Shown: one piece after another, positions 1 through 9,186 of the stretch
How the letters are laid out: the number at the start of each line of letters is the position of its first letter
How positions within the stretch are numbered: position 1 is the stretch's first letter
Assembly (NCBI GenBank): GCA_029256705.1
Contig: JAQSXK010000003.1
Location: 1 to 64,000, forward strand
Source: Clostridia bacterium
Lineage (GTDB): Bacteria > Bacillota > Clostridia > TANB77 > CAG-465
Reading direction: 5' to 3'
DNA length: 64,000 bases
Notes under the pieces: generated by a model
What the model saw: only the letters and a program-made list of their open reading frames with translations
Database searches by the model: none
Told to the model about the DNA's origin: nothing
Made by a program: the position numbers and the translations under genes

Positions 1-1
1 A

Positions 2-2494
2 GACTCAACAATAAAGCAGTATAAAGTAGGAACAAGTAATGCAACTTGGAGTACATATACAAATACGTTTGCAATATCTTCGTATACAATACTAGCAAAC
101 AACTGGCAAAATGCAGATGGAACAGTAACAATATATGCAAAAGGAAAAGATACAGCAGGTAATGAAGTTACAGTGCAAAAGAAGGTTCTAAGTTTAGATT
201 TAGATAAACCTACAGTACCAATAATTAATTCAAAATCTGGGTATGCTACACTTTATGAATATGGTGCAATATTTGATGCTGAAACAACAATAACATATGA
301 TAATAGAACAGATATAGATAATTATTATAGTCTAGATAATGGAACAACTTGGATATCATATATAGGAAAATTTGATATGTTAAATGGCACAGTAATAGCT
401 AAAAGTGTAAAAAAATCTAGTGGTTTAGAAGTTATAATAAGTAAAACTGTGGCAATGCCATCAGATGCGATGAAAGCTTATGCATATGATAAAAATGATG
501 TTACATATAGTACAGAATATTCTGGACAAGGAAAAATGTACATAGATTCTACTATGCGTGGAAAGAAAGTTAGAATTAAAATATATAAAAGTTCGGCTGG
601 GTATGAGGGCAATTTAAATTTCTTAGATTCAAATGGTACATTAATAAATAAGATAACTATAAGCTATGGAAATTGGTATGATGGCATATATACAATACCA
701 ACAAATGCAGCTAGTATGTACATAACATGTAATGGCGGATATATGCAAGTATATGAAATAGAACCAAGCAATGAACCAATATTTACATCTGTTAATGGTT
801 ATATGTTACTTACAGCTGATCCAACAAAGTCGATTAAAGAACCTTATCAAATTATAACAATAGCATATTTTGTCACATCTTCACAAAAATTATATAGAAT
901 AGGAAGTACAGGTGAGTGGTTAGAATATAATGATCAACCAATAAAGGTAAACCAGGGTCAAACAATATATGCAAAGGGAATCGATAAGAACGGAGTTGAA
1001 ACAAGAATAATATCTAGCCTTACCGTTAATGTAACAAATGGAATGAAAAAGGAAGCATATGATGGAGATATATCAACATATACAACTGAATATAGTGGAA
1101 CAGGAATAATGGATATAGACACTAGCATGAGAGGAAAAAGAGCAAGAATAAAGATTTTCAAAAGTTCAGCAGGGTATGGAGGTCAACTTAACTTTTTAAA
1201 CTCATCAAATACAGTTATATCGCAAATAAGTTTAAATTATGGTAATGGTTATGATAATATATATACGATACCACTTGATGCAGTTAGAACATCGATAACA
1301 TGTAATGGCGGATATATGCAAGTATTTGAAATTGAGCCAAGTAACGAACCAACATTTACAGTCGTTAATGGATATATGTTAATTACTGCTGATCTGACAA
1401 AAGCTATAAGAGACCCATATCAGATGATTACAGCAAGTTATTTTCCAACAAGCGTTCAAAGATTATATAGAATAGGAACACAAGGTGAATGGTTGACTTA
1501 TAATAATCAGGCTATAAAAGTAATACAGGGACAAACGCTATATACCAAAGGAATAGATATATATGGAAACGAAACAAGAATAGTATCAAGTTATACAGTT
1601 AATGTTACTAACGCTATGAAAAAAGAAGCTTTTGATGGTAATGTTTCTACCTATTCTACAGAGTATACTGGGGCTGGAATAATGGACATAGATTCTAGTA
1701 TGCAAGGTAAAAATGCCAGAATAAGAATGTTCAAAAGTTCAGCGGGATATGAAGGTAATTTGAATTTTCTAGATTCAAATGGTACATTAATAACTAGAAT
1801 AACAATAAGTTATGGAAATTGGTACGATGGTATATATACAATACCAACAAATGCAACTAGAATGTATATAACATGTAATGGCGGATATATGCAAGTATAT
1901 GAAATAGAAACAAGTAATGAACCAACATTTACAACTATTAATGGATATATGCTCCTTACTGCAAATTTAGTAGATTCAATAAAACAGCCATATCAAATGG
2001 TTACGGTAGGCTATTTTCCAACAAGTGTCCAAAGATTATATAGAATAGGAACAACGGGAAATTGGTTAAATTATAATGATCAGCCAATATGGGTGAATCA
2101 TGGAGAAACAATTTATTCAAAGGGAGTAGATATATATGGAAATGAGACAAGAATAGTATCAAGTTATACAGTTAATGTTACTAATGCTATGAAAAAAGAA
2201 GCGTTTGATGGTAATATTTCTACTTATTCTACTGAGTATAGCGGGGCTGGAATAATGGATATAGATTCTAGTATACAAGGTAAAAAGACTAGGATAAAAA
2301 TGTTCAAAAGTTCAGCAGGATATGGAGGACAATTGAATTTCTTAAATGCATCAGGCGCTGTTGTATCACAGATAAATTTAAATTATGGAAATTGGTACGA
2401 TGGTATATATACAATACCAACAAATGCAACTAGAATGTATATAACGTGTAATGGCGGATATATGCAAGTATATGAATTTGAACCAATTATTTGA
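2..2494 (+). CDS. Repetitive surface protein, 5'-truncated by window edge
   Basis: The reading frame is open from base 2, so the gene begins before the window. The visible 830 residues are an Ig-like segment followed by four copies of a roughly 100-residue module (starting near bases 466, 1039, 1612 and 2185) with the signature TCNGGYMQVYE near its end. The modules are separated by about 90-residue Ig-like linkers ending in VNVTN. The period is exactly 573 bp (191 codons) with no indels. The module is rich in Tyr, Ser, Asn and Gly and looks like a jelly-roll or carbohydrate-binding fold, but I cannot assign a family. There is no C-terminal LPXTG, SLH or membrane anchor. It is probably secreted and extracellular, with adhesion or glycan binding as an inference. 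The ATG at 173 is an internal methionine. Confidence 0.8.
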   Translation, partial: DSTIKQYKVGTSNATWSTYTNTFAISSYTILANNWQNADGTVTIYAKGKDTAGNEVTVQKKVLSLDLDKPTVPIINSKSGYATLYEYGAIFDAETTITYDNRTDIDNYYSLDNGTTWISYIGKFDMLNGTVIAKSVKKSSGLEVIISKTVAMPSDAMKAYAYDKNDVTYSTEYSGQGKMYIDSTMRGKKVRIKIYKSSAGYEGNLNFLDSNGTLINKITISYGNWYDGIYTIPTNAASMYITCNGGYMQVYEIEPSNEPIFTSVNGYMLLTADPTKSIKEPYQIITIAYFVTSSQKLYRIGSTGEWLEYNDQPIKVNQGQTIYAKGIDKNGVETRIISSLTVNVTNGMKKEAYDGDISTYTTEYSGTGIMDIDTSMRGKRARIKIFKSSAGYGGQLNFLNSSNTVISQISLNYGNGYDNIYTIPLDAVRTSITCNGGYMQVFEIEPSNEPTFTVVNGYMLITADLTKAIRDPYQMITASYFPTSVQRLYRIGTQGEWLTYNNQAIKVIQGQTLYTKGIDIYGNETRIVSSYTVNVTNAMKKEAFDGNVSTYSTEYTGAGIMDIDSSMQGKNARIRMFKSSAGYEGNLNFLDSNGTLITRITISYGNWYDGIYTIPTNATRMYITCNGGYMQVYEIETSNEPTFTTINGYMLLTANLVDSIKQPYQMVTVGYFPTSVQRLYRIGTTGNWLNYNDQPIWVNHGETIYSKGVDIYGNETRIVSSYTVNVTNAMKKEAFDGNISTYSTEYSGAGIMDIDSSIQGKKTRIKMFKSSAGYGGQLNFLNASGAVVSQINLNYGNWYDGIYTIPTNATRMYITCNGGYMQVYEFEPII
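466..2480 (+). repeat. Four-fold in-gene tandem repeat, period 573 bp
   Basis: The landmark acatgtaatggcggatat recurs at 725, 1298 and 1871, with a one-base variant at 2444, giving exact 573-bp spacing each time. Large blocks are nearly identical in DNA as well as in protein, which suggests recent duplication or gene conversion. Confidence 0.85.
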
Positions 2495-2508
2495 AGAACA
2501 CAAATTAA

Positions 2509-2545
2509 AAAGTCTCAATATCAAATATTGAGACTTTTATTTATA
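2509..2545. terminator. Bidirectional intrinsic terminator
   Basis: A perfect 13-bp stem (2509-2521 with 2525-2537) has A/T-rich flanks on both sides. It separates the surface protein from the convergent flavin-reductase gene. Confidence 0.85.
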
Positions 2546-2580
2546 TGTTTTAAGACAATAAAATTAACGAAATCATATTT

Positions 2581-3195
2581 CTAACCAATTTTACTAAAGA
2601 ATTCTTTACCTTTACCGCATACAGGACAAATGTAATCATCAGGTAATTGTTCAAATGGTATTATGCCATCATAAACATAATGACAAGCTGTACATATATA
2701 AGTAGAAATAAGTGAACTTTTCATACTTCTATACATATCATAAGTCATTAGAACGCTATTTTTAGATATATCCATTGTATCTTTTAGATTGAGTACAAAT
2801 AGATAATGACTATCTGCATCAACAATTTCTTTTACTTCACAAATTAAATTACAAACAAGATCTTCAAATAAGTATGGGATGTTTTCGTGTAATCTATATC
2901 TAAAAACATCTGAATATTTTTTATCGAATTTATTTGTCACATTACCAGATAATAAAGAAAAGTGTTTTATGATATTCATATTACATATATCTGAAATCAT
3001 TCCAATTATACATTTTTTTGATTCTACCATTAGCTTTGCAGTGTGTGAGTCTTTTGTAATAGATACGACTAGGTTAGTTGGTTCATCAGTTATTTGTATA
3101 GCTGTATTTACAATACAGCCTCCAAGAGTACCATTACTTTCAGTTGATACTAAACAAAGTCCATAAGGAATTTTAAATAATAACGATTTATCCAT
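2581..3195 (-). CDS. hrb: High-molecular-weight rubredoxin (flavin reductase-rubredoxin fusion)
   Basis: This 204-residue protein has an N-terminal FMN-binding flavin-reductase-like domain (about residues 1-155) fused to a rubredoxin domain with Cys168, Cys171, Cys190 and Cys193. In acetogens this fusion (Hrb) passes electrons from NAD(P)H to the flavodiiron protein FprA, which reduces O2 or NO. The gene for FprA lies immediately upstream with a gap of only 2 bp, so the pair is translated from one operon. The start ATG at 3195 has a strong GAGGGGGTGA ribosome site. The distance between the two Cys pairs is 18 residues, shorter than in classic rubredoxins. Confidence 0.88.
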   Translation of the reverse strand: MDKSLLFKIPYGLCLVSTESNGTLGGCIVNTAIQITDEPTNLVVSITKDSHTAKLMVESKKCIIGMISDICNMNIIKHFSLLSGNVTNKFDKKYSDVFRYRLHENIPYLFEDLVCNLICEVKEIVDADSHYLFVLNLKDTMDISKNSVLMTYDMYRSMKSSLISTYICTACHYVYDGIIPFEQLPDDYICPVCGKGKEFFSKIG

Positions 3196-3197
3196 AA

Positions 3198-4373
3198 TTA
3201 TTTCACCCCCTCTATAACATGTTTTGTATACTCTTCCATTGAATTAATATCTTCATCTGTTGGCTTTAGTGCAATTTTTATTCCATTATCTATAACATTT
3301 AGTCCAAGAGCAGATAATCTTTGAATTAACATTGGAACAGCTTCTCCACTCCATCCGTAAGAACCAAATACTCCTACAGGAATACCTTTATTTATATATA
3401 CATCAGTTATAGCCATAACATCCCATATAGGCTTTACAGCATCTCTGTTTATAGTTGGTGATCCAATAAGTAATGCTTTACTAGATTCTATTTCTTCTTT
3501 AATATATTCCAGAGTGTAATCATTTACATCTATGAAGTTAACAAGAAGATTTGTATTACTTTCAATATATTTTTTTGCTGCTAGGGCTAATGTTTTTGTA
3601 TATCCATATGCAGAAGCATATATTATACTAACTTTACAACCTTTTATAGATAGACTATAGTTGGTATATATTTGTTTAACTAAATCCAATTTAGATTCGA
3701 GGACAGGACCGTGAGTTGGTGCAACACATGAATAGTTTAAACTATTTAAAATTTCTAAACCTTTTGAAACGTAAGAACTAAAAGGTTTAAATATAACATT
3801 ATAGTAATGTTTAACGCTTTTAATGTATGCATCACTATCATGTATATACGAATCTAATACTCTGGGTTCAGCGAAATGCGCACCTAAAAAATCTCCAGTA
3901 AATACTATTTTTTCTTTTTCGTTATATGTGAACATAGTATCTGGCCAATGTAAAAAAGGTGCGGGTTTAAATCTTAATATTGTTTCACCAATTGATAAAA
4001 TGTCATCATCTTTAATTATGTTGGTATTGATTTCTCTATTACAAATATTGTTTAAATTTTTACTTGCGGCAGATGTACAATATATTTGTATATTTGGATT
4101 TAATAATAATAGTTTATCTACACATCCACTATGATCTGGTTCTGCATGATTAATAATTAAATAAGATATATCTTTAATAGTAATAATTTTTTCTATATTA
4201 TCTATGTATTCTTCAAAGAAGTCTTCATGTACAGTATCTATAAGGGTGTTTTTTAAATCTTTTATTAGATAAGAATTATAACTTGTACCATATTCAGTTT
4301 TCATTATAACATCAGATATACGCATACTTGCGTTTAAAACACCGACATTAAAAATATTGTTTTTTATTTCCAT
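3198..4373 (-). CDS. fprA: A-type flavodiiron protein (O2/NO reductase)
   Basis: This 391-residue protein has a metallo-beta-lactamase-like diiron domain with the ligand motif H76-x-E78-x-D80-H81 (HAEPDHSG), GDFLGAHF and APTHGP, followed by a flavodoxin domain beginning near [13 protein letters not shown]. Flavodiiron proteins reduce O2 to water or NO to N2O in the cytoplasm of anaerobes using rubredoxin-type donors, and both donors are encoded next to it. I chose ATG 4373 because AGGAAG lies just upstream. A longer frame to 4415 runs through a hairpin and has no ribosome site. Confidence 0.92.
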   Translation of the reverse strand: MEIKNNIFNVGVLNASMRISDVIMKTEYGTSYNSYLIKDLKNTLIDTVHEDFFEEYIDNIEKIITIKDISYLIINHAEPDHSGCVDKLLLLNPNIQIYCTSAASKNLNNICNREINTNIIKDDDILSIGETILRFKPAPFLHWPDTMFTYNEKEKIVFTGDFLGAHFAEPRVLDSYIHDSDAYIKSVKHYYNVIFKPFSSYVSKGLEILNSLNYSCVAPTHGPVLESKLDLVKQIYTNYSLSIKGCKVSIIYASAYGYTKTLALAAKKYIESNTNLLVNFIDVNDYTLEYIKEEIESSKALLIGSPTINRDAVKPIWDVMAITDVYINKGIPVGVFGSYGWSGEAVPMLIQRLSALGLNVIDNGIKIALKPTDEDINSMEEYTKHVIEGVK

Positions 4374-4396
4374 ATTTATCTTCCTTCCTATAAATA

Positions 4397-4420
4397 ATGC
4401 TTTGCAAAAATGCAAAGCAT
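4397..4420. other. Hairpin between rubredoxin and fprA
   Basis: A perfect 10-bp inverted repeat (4397-4406 with 4411-4420, 4-nt loop) lies in the leader of fprA. It has only a weak T-rich tail, so it may be an RNA-processing or partial-termination element that uncouples rubredoxin from fprA expression. Confidence 0.5.
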
Positions 4421-4427
4421 CATGAAA

Positions 4428-4553
4428 TTATAATGCAGAAAAATCTTCTTTAGTTACTCCACATTCTGGGCAAACATAATCTTCTGGAATATCATCGTAT
4501 TCAAGTTCTGTTTCAAGAACATATCCACAAACGTTACATACAAATTTGTTCAT
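4428..4553 (-). CDS. Short rubredoxin (41 aa)
   Basis: A small gene encodes 41 residues with CNVCGY (Cys6, Cys9) and CPECG (Cys28, Cys31), the FeS4 site of rubredoxin. The start is preceded by GAAGGAGG at good spacing. There are 18 residues between the Cys pairs, against about 29 in classic 52-residue rubredoxins, so the GxxPGT loop is missing. The same 18-residue spacing occurs in the rubredoxin domain of the Hrb protein in this operon. It is the first gene of the operon and probably serves as a one-electron donor to FprA. Confidence 0.85.
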   Translation of the reverse strand: MNKFVCNVCGYVLETELEYDDIPEDYVCPECGVTKEDFSAL

Positions 4554-4599
4554 TTAAATAACCTCCTTCAAATATAAAATATTTAAATTTTATAAAAAC

Positions 4600-4628
4600 A
4601 TTATATCATATGCATAACTAAAAAACAA
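4600..4628 (-). promoter_or_regulatory. Promoter of the rubredoxin-fprA-hrb operon
   Basis: On the minus strand TTGTTT (4628-4623) and TATAAT (4605-4600) are separated by 17 bp, about 50 bp upstream of the rubredoxin start. Confidence 0.65.
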
Positions 4629-4752
4629 TAATTAATAATTAAAATATTTAGAAAATATTGTCATTAATAAAGGTTGTTTTGAAATATTAAAAGAGCATCT
4701 CTAATGCACATAAATAAAAATATATATGATTAATGTTTTTTTTATTAAATAG

Positions 4753-4781
4753 TTGCATAAAATAAAATTATATTATATAAT
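4753..4781 (+). promoter_or_regulatory. Promoter of pyrH
   Basis: TTGCAT (4753-4758) and TATAAT (4776-4781) have a 17-bp spacer, 23 bp before the pyrH start. Confidence 0.75.
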
Positions 4782-4804
4782 GATTGTAATAACTGGAGGA
4801 AAAA

Positions 4805-5515
4805 ATGGATACAAAATATAAAAGAATATTAATTAAACTAAGTGGTGAGGCAATAGGAAAAGAAAATGGAAGAGAAATAGATTCTAAAAAATTAGAAAAG
4901 GTTGTAAATCAAATTGTTGAAATATCTCAAACGGGAGTTGAAATAGCTATAGTTATTGGTGCAGGAAACTTTTGGAGAGGAAAATACGGTAATGACTATA
5001 TGGAGAGGACAACGTCAGATTATATGGGAATGCTTGCTACAGCTTTAAATGCATTAGCACTTCAAGATATGATAGAAAGCAAAGGATTGTATACTAGGGT
5101 AATGTCTGCTATTGAAATGAAAGAGGTTGCTGAACCATATATACGTAGAAAAGCAATTAAACATTTAGATAAAAAGCGTATAGTTATATTTGCTTGTGGT
5201 ACAGGAAATCCATATTTTACAACTGATTCTGCAGCGGCTCTTAGAGCAATGGAAATAGGAGCAGATGCAATATTTTTAGCAAAAAATATTGATGGGGTAT
5301 ATAATAAGGATCCTAAAACAAACCCGGATGCTATTAAATATGATGAAGTTACATATATGCAGGTTATATCTGAAAAATTAGCTGTAATGGATTCAACAGC
5401 AGTAACTTTGTGCATGGAAAATAAAATGCCAATTTACATATTTGCTTTAAATGAAGAAAATTCTATAGAAAAGGTATTAAGTGGCGAAAAAATAGGGACA
5501 AGAATAGAGAGGTAG
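4805..5515 (+). CDS. pyrH: UMP kinase
   Basis: This 236-residue amino-acid-kinase-fold enzyme phosphorylates UMP to UDP in pyrimidine nucleotide synthesis. The family signatures are the N-terminal ILIKLSGEA, the GAGNFWRG nucleotide loop, and FACGTGNPYFTTDSAAALRA. Length is normal for bacterial UMP kinase. The start has an ACTGGAGGA ribosome site and its own promoter. In most Firmicutes pyrH lies between tsf and frr. Here it stands alone, followed by three small membrane-protein genes. Confidence 0.95.
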   Translation: MDTKYKRILIKLSGEAIGKENGREIDSKKLEKVVNQIVEISQTGVEIAIVIGAGNFWRGKYGNDYMERTTSDYMGMLATALNALALQDMIESKGLYTRVMSAIEMKEVAEPYIRRKAIKHLDKKRIVIFACGTGNPYFTTDSAAALRAMEIGADAIFLAKNIDGVYNKDPKTNPDAIKYDEVTYMQVISEKLAVMDSTAVTLCMENKMPIYIFALNEENSIEKVLSGEKIGTRIER

Positions 5516-5522
5516 ATAATAT

Positions 5523-6173
5523 ATGGGGGATCCATTATTTCAAATAAAACCAAATTTTAATATTATATATGAAATGTTCATGCCAACTGGAAGAAAAATA
5601 AGAAACACATTATTTATATTAATAATATCATTAGTATGTTACTTTTTAATAACTGTAGCTTTATATGATTTGGATATTTCTAAGAAAATGGTAATTGAAG
5701 GAAGTAATATTGATATATTAGGTATATTAAATGGAATAGGTATATTCATTATAGTAGTACTCGCACTAAAGTTAGCTATACATTTAGTTGTTCAAATATG
5801 GCAATACAATTCAATTCAATATACTTTTTATGAGGATTTTGTTGAATATCAAGATACATTTTTAAATCAACATAAAAAAACTTTAAGGTATGATAATATA
5901 AAGGAAGTAGAAATAAGAAGAACAGTATGGGATAGAATTAATGGATATGGTATGGTAATTATCTATTCAAATGCAGAAAAGGCATCGGATAAAGGATTAA
6001 TTTTATATAGTATTAAGAATCCTGAAGTTGTATATGAAAAAATAGATGAAATAATACATAACAGATTTGCTACCCAAAAAGAAAATTCACAATTAGTTAA
6101 AAATGTAAATCCAACTGATAAGGTTACAGAGAAGGAAATTAGTTTTAAAGAAAGTTTAAATAATAAAGAATAG
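5523..6173 (+). CDS. Membrane protein with PH-like domain
   Basis: This 216-residue protein has two hydrophobic helices (about residues 28-50 and 70-90) and then a soluble region with the pattern TFYEDFVEYQDTFL...LRYDNIKEVEIRRT. That pattern resembles bacterial PH-like (bPH2/YdbT-type) domains, in which an aromatic strand is followed by an I-x-x-V strand. The C-terminus is charged and probably disordered. It starts 7 bp after pyrH and is likely co-transcribed with it and the next two genes. Function unknown. Confidence 0.65.
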   Translation: MGDPLFQIKPNFNIIYEMFMPTGRKIRNTLFILIISLVCYFLITVALYDLDISKKMVIEGSNIDILGILNGIGIFIIVVLALKLAIHLVVQIWQYNSIQYTFYEDFVEYQDTFLNQHKKTLRYDNIKEVEIRRTVWDRINGYGMVIIYSNAEKASDKGLILYSIKNPEVVYEKIDEIIHNRFATQKENSQLVKNVNPTDKVTEKEISFKESLNNKE

Positions 6174-6175
6174 AG

Positions 6176-6541
6176 GTGAAAAATATGTTTACAAAAAATA
6201 TTAGAATATTATATTTATACGTTGTTTCATTCTTAGCACTTATGGCTATTATATATGGAGTAGTTAGTTTAGTAGAAAAAGTTACAAATTATTTTTATCC
6301 TGTAGATTATGTATATAATCAACCGTATGTAAATAGTTATGATGAAAAAAATTATACAATCCAAGATGAAAATGAATATACAACTCAAAACGATTATGAC
6401 GTGACTATACAAAGAGACAATGTGCAAGTTAGAACATTAAGAGAAATGTTTACAGCAATAGCTATAATTTTAGTTGCAGTGCCACTATACGGTTATCATT
6501 GGACATTGGCACAAAAAGAAAGAAAGAAGGAAGAAGTATGA
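6176..6541 (+). CDS. Hypothetical two-helix membrane protein
   Basis: This 121-residue protein has an N-terminal helix (about 12-33), a polar Tyr/Asn/Asp-rich segment of about 50 residues, and a second helix near residues 90-110. It follows the PH-like gene by 2 bp with a GAGGTG ribosome site and overlaps the next gene by 4 bp (ATGA). The next protein has the same architecture, so the two may be paralogues or partners. I recognise no family. Confidence 0.6.
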   Translation: MKNMFTKNIRILYLYVVSFLALMAIIYGVVSLVEKVTNYFYPVDYVYNQPYVNSYDEKNYTIQDENEYTTQNDYDVTIQRDNVQVRTLREMFTAIAIILVAVPLYGYHWTLAQKERKKEEV

Positions 6542-6942
6542 GTATAATAGGAGCAATTTTTGTAATTACACTTCCTATCGCTTTAATTGTTTTTATAATT
6601 AGTGCCATTATCAGAAGTGTAAGAAGAGATAATAATGCAGAAGAAAGTTTTCAAGATATAATAAGGACAATGTATATATATTTAGTAATGATTATATTTT
6701 TAATGTTATTTGTTGGGTCAACAATATCATTGTTTAATAGCTGTTTGGAGTTGTTACTGCCTGAATCATCACAATACGAGCATATTTCAACGGTAACATC
6801 TACCAATAGAACAATAGCTGATGTGACAACTAATATAGCTATACTATGCATAAGCATTCCAATGTTTTTATATTATAGTACATTAGCCAAAAAAGATCAT
6901 AATGAAATTCAAGCATCTATTAAGAAAATGGAAAGTAAATAA
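6538..6942 (+). CDS. Hypothetical membrane protein
   Basis: This 134-residue protein has three hydrophobic segments (about residues 5-25, 42-65 and 100-118). ATG 6538 was chosen because it overlaps the previous stop as ATGA and is preceded by AGAAGGAAG. A longer frame from 6499 lacks a ribosome site. It ends the pyrH operon and is followed by a strong terminator. Function unknown. Confidence 0.6.
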   Translation: MSIIGAIFVITLPIALIVFIISAIIRSVRRDNNAEESFQDIIRTMYIYLVMIIFLMLFVGSTISLFNSCLELLLPESSQYEHISTVTSTNRTIADVTTNIAILCISIPMFLYYSTLAKKDHNEIQASIKKMESK

Positions 6943-6974
6943 GTAGTAAATAAAAAATTAAAAATAATATATAG

Positions 6975-7017
6975 AAACAACAGTTAAAGTTAATTTCACT
7001 TTAACTGTTGTTTTTTT
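6975..7017 (+). terminator. Intrinsic terminator of the pyrH operon
   Basis: A perfect 16-bp stem (6975-6990 with 6998-7013) with a 7-nt loop is followed by a run of T. Confidence 0.92.
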
Positions 7018-7174
7018 ATATTAAATTGTAATATTTAGGAAAAATATTTAAAAACAGTTGAAAATGCGCAGTATTACAGCATTGTGTTATTATTATGTAA
7101 AATCTAAGTCTCTAAAAGCCTTATACTAAAATATTCTTTATTTTATTCAAATGAACTAAATTTCGACAAAAACA

Positions 7175-7203
7175 TTGACATCATGCAAAAAAAATAGTAT
7201 AAT
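7175..7203 (+). promoter_or_regulatory. Consensus promoter of the exopolysaccharide operon
   Basis: TTGACA (7175-7180) and TATAAT (7198-7203) match the sigma-A consensus in all 12 positions with a 17-bp spacer. Confidence 0.88.
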
Positions 7204-7209
7204 AAGTAT

Positions 7210-7397
7210 ATATCTATAAAATTAAATAAAATCCAATAGCAAAGAGATTTATAGTTACTAAAGATAACATAAAAGTAATAATATAAAAAACAGTTTGTTA
7301 GAGCTCTAAATTAATTTAATTACAACTTTTATAAATGTAGAAAAAATGAAGAAAATAAATTTAAAATTAAATTAAATAAAGAGAGGAGATTAATCAA
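7210..7397 (+). other. Long 5' leader of the exopolysaccharide operon
   Basis: About 185 nt separate the promoter from the first start codon. The leader is extremely A/T-rich. I see no terminator-antiterminator pair, no known riboswitch core and no JUMPstart element. Upstream of the promoter (7018-7174) I see nothing else. Confidence 0.5.
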
Positions 7398-8048
7398 ATG
7401 TACAGAAAATATTTAAAGAGAAATTTAGATGTATTGTTTTCACTTATACTAATTGTCTTAACTTTTCCTATAATGATTATAACAGCAATACTTATAAAGG
7501 CATTTGATAAAGGACCAGTGTTATTTTTACAACTTAGGACAGGCTTGAACGGAAAAAGTTTTAAAATATATAAATTTAGAACTATGACTGTTAGAACACA
7601 TGATGAAAATGGAATGGAACTTGTTCATGACAAAAGATTAACAAAAATAGGAAAGGTACTTAGAAAGACAAGTATAGATGAATTGCCACAATTATTTAAT
7701 ATATTAAAAGGTGAGATGAGTTTTATCGGACCAAGGCCTTGGATTACAGAATATTATGAGAATTTTACTGAAAAGCAAAAAGAGAGAGTATCAGTGCTTC
7801 CAGGAGTAACCGGACTTGCACAGGCAAAGGGTAGAAATGGCTTATCTATAATTGAAAAAATACAATATGATCTAGAATATGTAAATGATATATCATTTGA
7901 AAGAGATTTTAAAATATTTTTAATGACTATATATATTGTACTTGGAAGAAAACATGCAGAAATAGTACAAGAAGGAATTCATGATGAAATTAGTGTACTA
8001 TCTTTAACAAATTCGTTTGAAAAAAACACTGGTTTAGAGAGGATATAA
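7398..8048 (+). CDS. Undecaprenyl-phosphate sugar phosphotransferase (initiating transferase)
   Basis: This 216-residue bacterial sugar transferase of the monotopic PglC/WcaJ type has an N-terminal membrane helix (about 10-35) followed by KIYKFRTM, a DELPQLFNILKGEMS block and FIGPRP, the catalytic and sugar-phosphate-binding signatures. It transfers a sugar-1-phosphate to undecaprenyl phosphate at the inner membrane face and so starts the exopolysaccharide repeat unit. It is the first gene after the consensus promoter, with GAGAGGAG upstream. The nucleotide-sugar specificity cannot be read from the sequence. Confidence 0.9.
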   Translation: MYRKYLKRNLDVLFSLILIVLTFPIMIITAILIKAFDKGPVLFLQLRTGLNGKSFKIYKFRTMTVRTHDENGMELVHDKRLTKIGKVLRKTSIDELPQLFNILKGEMSFIGPRPWITEYYENFTEKQKERVSVLPGVTGLAQAKGRNGLSIIEKIQYDLEYVNDISFERDFKIFLMTIYIVLGRKHAEIVQEGIHDEISVLSLTNSFEKNTGLERI

Positions 8049-8052
8049 AGAT

Positions 8053-9171
8053 ATGAATAAAGTTTTATTTACAGCTACGGTTGATTCACATATTAATCAT
8101 TTTCATATACCTTACTTAAAATTTTTTAAGGATAAAGGGTATGAAGTTCATGTTGCGACAAATACAGATGAACCTATACAGTACTGTGACGTAAAACATA
8201 AAATATCTTTTGAGAGAAGTCCTTATAAAATAAATAATCTAAAAGCAATAAAACAATTAAAAAAAATATTAAGTGAAGAAAAATTTGATATAATACATAC
8301 TCATACGCCGATGGGTTCTGTTATTACAAGGATAGCAGCAAAAAATACAAGGAAAGAGAATAATACAAAAGTTATATATACTGCGCATGGTTTTCATTTC
8401 TATAAAGGAGCGCCAATTTTAAATTGGCTACTTTTTTATCCAATAGAGAAAATATTATCTAAATATACTGATATATTAATAACAATAAATAATGAAGATT
8501 ATGAACTAGCAAAAAAGAAATTTAATAAAACAAAAGTTGAATATATACCAGGCGTTGGTGTAGATGAAAATAAGTTTAATTTTGAAATGACTATTGAAGA
8601 AAAAAATAAATTAAGAGAAAGTTTTAATCTACAAGAAAATGATTTTGTAATGATATATACAGCAGAAGTTAATAAAAATAAAAATCAAGTAATGGCGATA
8701 GAGGCAATGAGGCATCTAATAAAAGAAAATTATAATATACATTTGTTACTAGTTGGAAAAGGTAATTTAAAAAAGTATTATGAAAATAAAGTAAAAGAAT
8801 ATAACATACAAAATAATATTCACTTTTTAGATTATAGAACAGATGTACCAGAATTGCTTAAAATATCTGATTTAGCAATATCAACAAGTAAAAGAGAAGG
8901 ACTGCCAATTAATATTATTGAATCAATGATGTCTGGATTACCTACTATTGTTACTAATTGTAGGGGAAATAGGGATTTAGTTATAGAGGAAATTAATGGA
9001 TATATCGTTGAATTAAATAATATTATACAATTTTCAGAGACAGTGTTAAAATTATATTGTAGTGAAGATAAAAAAAATAAATTTTCACATAAAAGTAAAG
9101 AAGCTGCCGAAAATTATGAACTAAAGAAAATAATAGAAAAGGTTAAAGAAATATACGAAAATATAGGATAA
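8053..9171 (+). CDS. Glycosyltransferase family 4 (EpsD/Cps-like)
   Basis: This 372-residue GT-B enzyme has an N-terminal acceptor domain with HTHTPMGSV and AHGFHFYKG, and a C-terminal nucleotide-sugar domain with LLVGKG and the E-x7-E type motif in SKREGLPINIIESMMSG. It adds a sugar to the lipid-linked repeat unit on the cytoplasmic side. It starts 5 bp after the initiating transferase. Confidence 0.88.
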   Translation: MNKVLFTATVDSHINHFHIPYLKFFKDKGYEVHVATNTDEPIQYCDVKHKISFERSPYKINNLKAIKQLKKILSEEKFDIIHTHTPMGSVITRIAAKNTRKENNTKVIYTAHGFHFYKGAPILNWLLFYPIEKILSKYTDILITINNEDYELAKKKFNKTKVEYIPGVGVDENKFNFEMTIEEKNKLRESFNLQENDFVMIYTAEVNKNKNQVMAIEAMRHLIKENYNIHLLLVGKGNLKKYYENKVKEYNIQNNIHFLDYRTDVPELLKISDLAISTSKREGLPINIIESMMSGLPTIVTNCRGNRDLVIEEINGYIVELNNIIQFSETVLKLYCSEDKKNKFSHKSKEAAENYELKKIIEKVKEIYENIG

Positions 9172-9186
9172 AAGGATAGGTGTAAA

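Noticed and set aside
4374-4415. Upstream extension of FprA (start at 4415)
   Set aside because: It runs through a hairpin, lacks a ribosome site and adds residues not seen in the family. ATG 4373 has AGGAAG.
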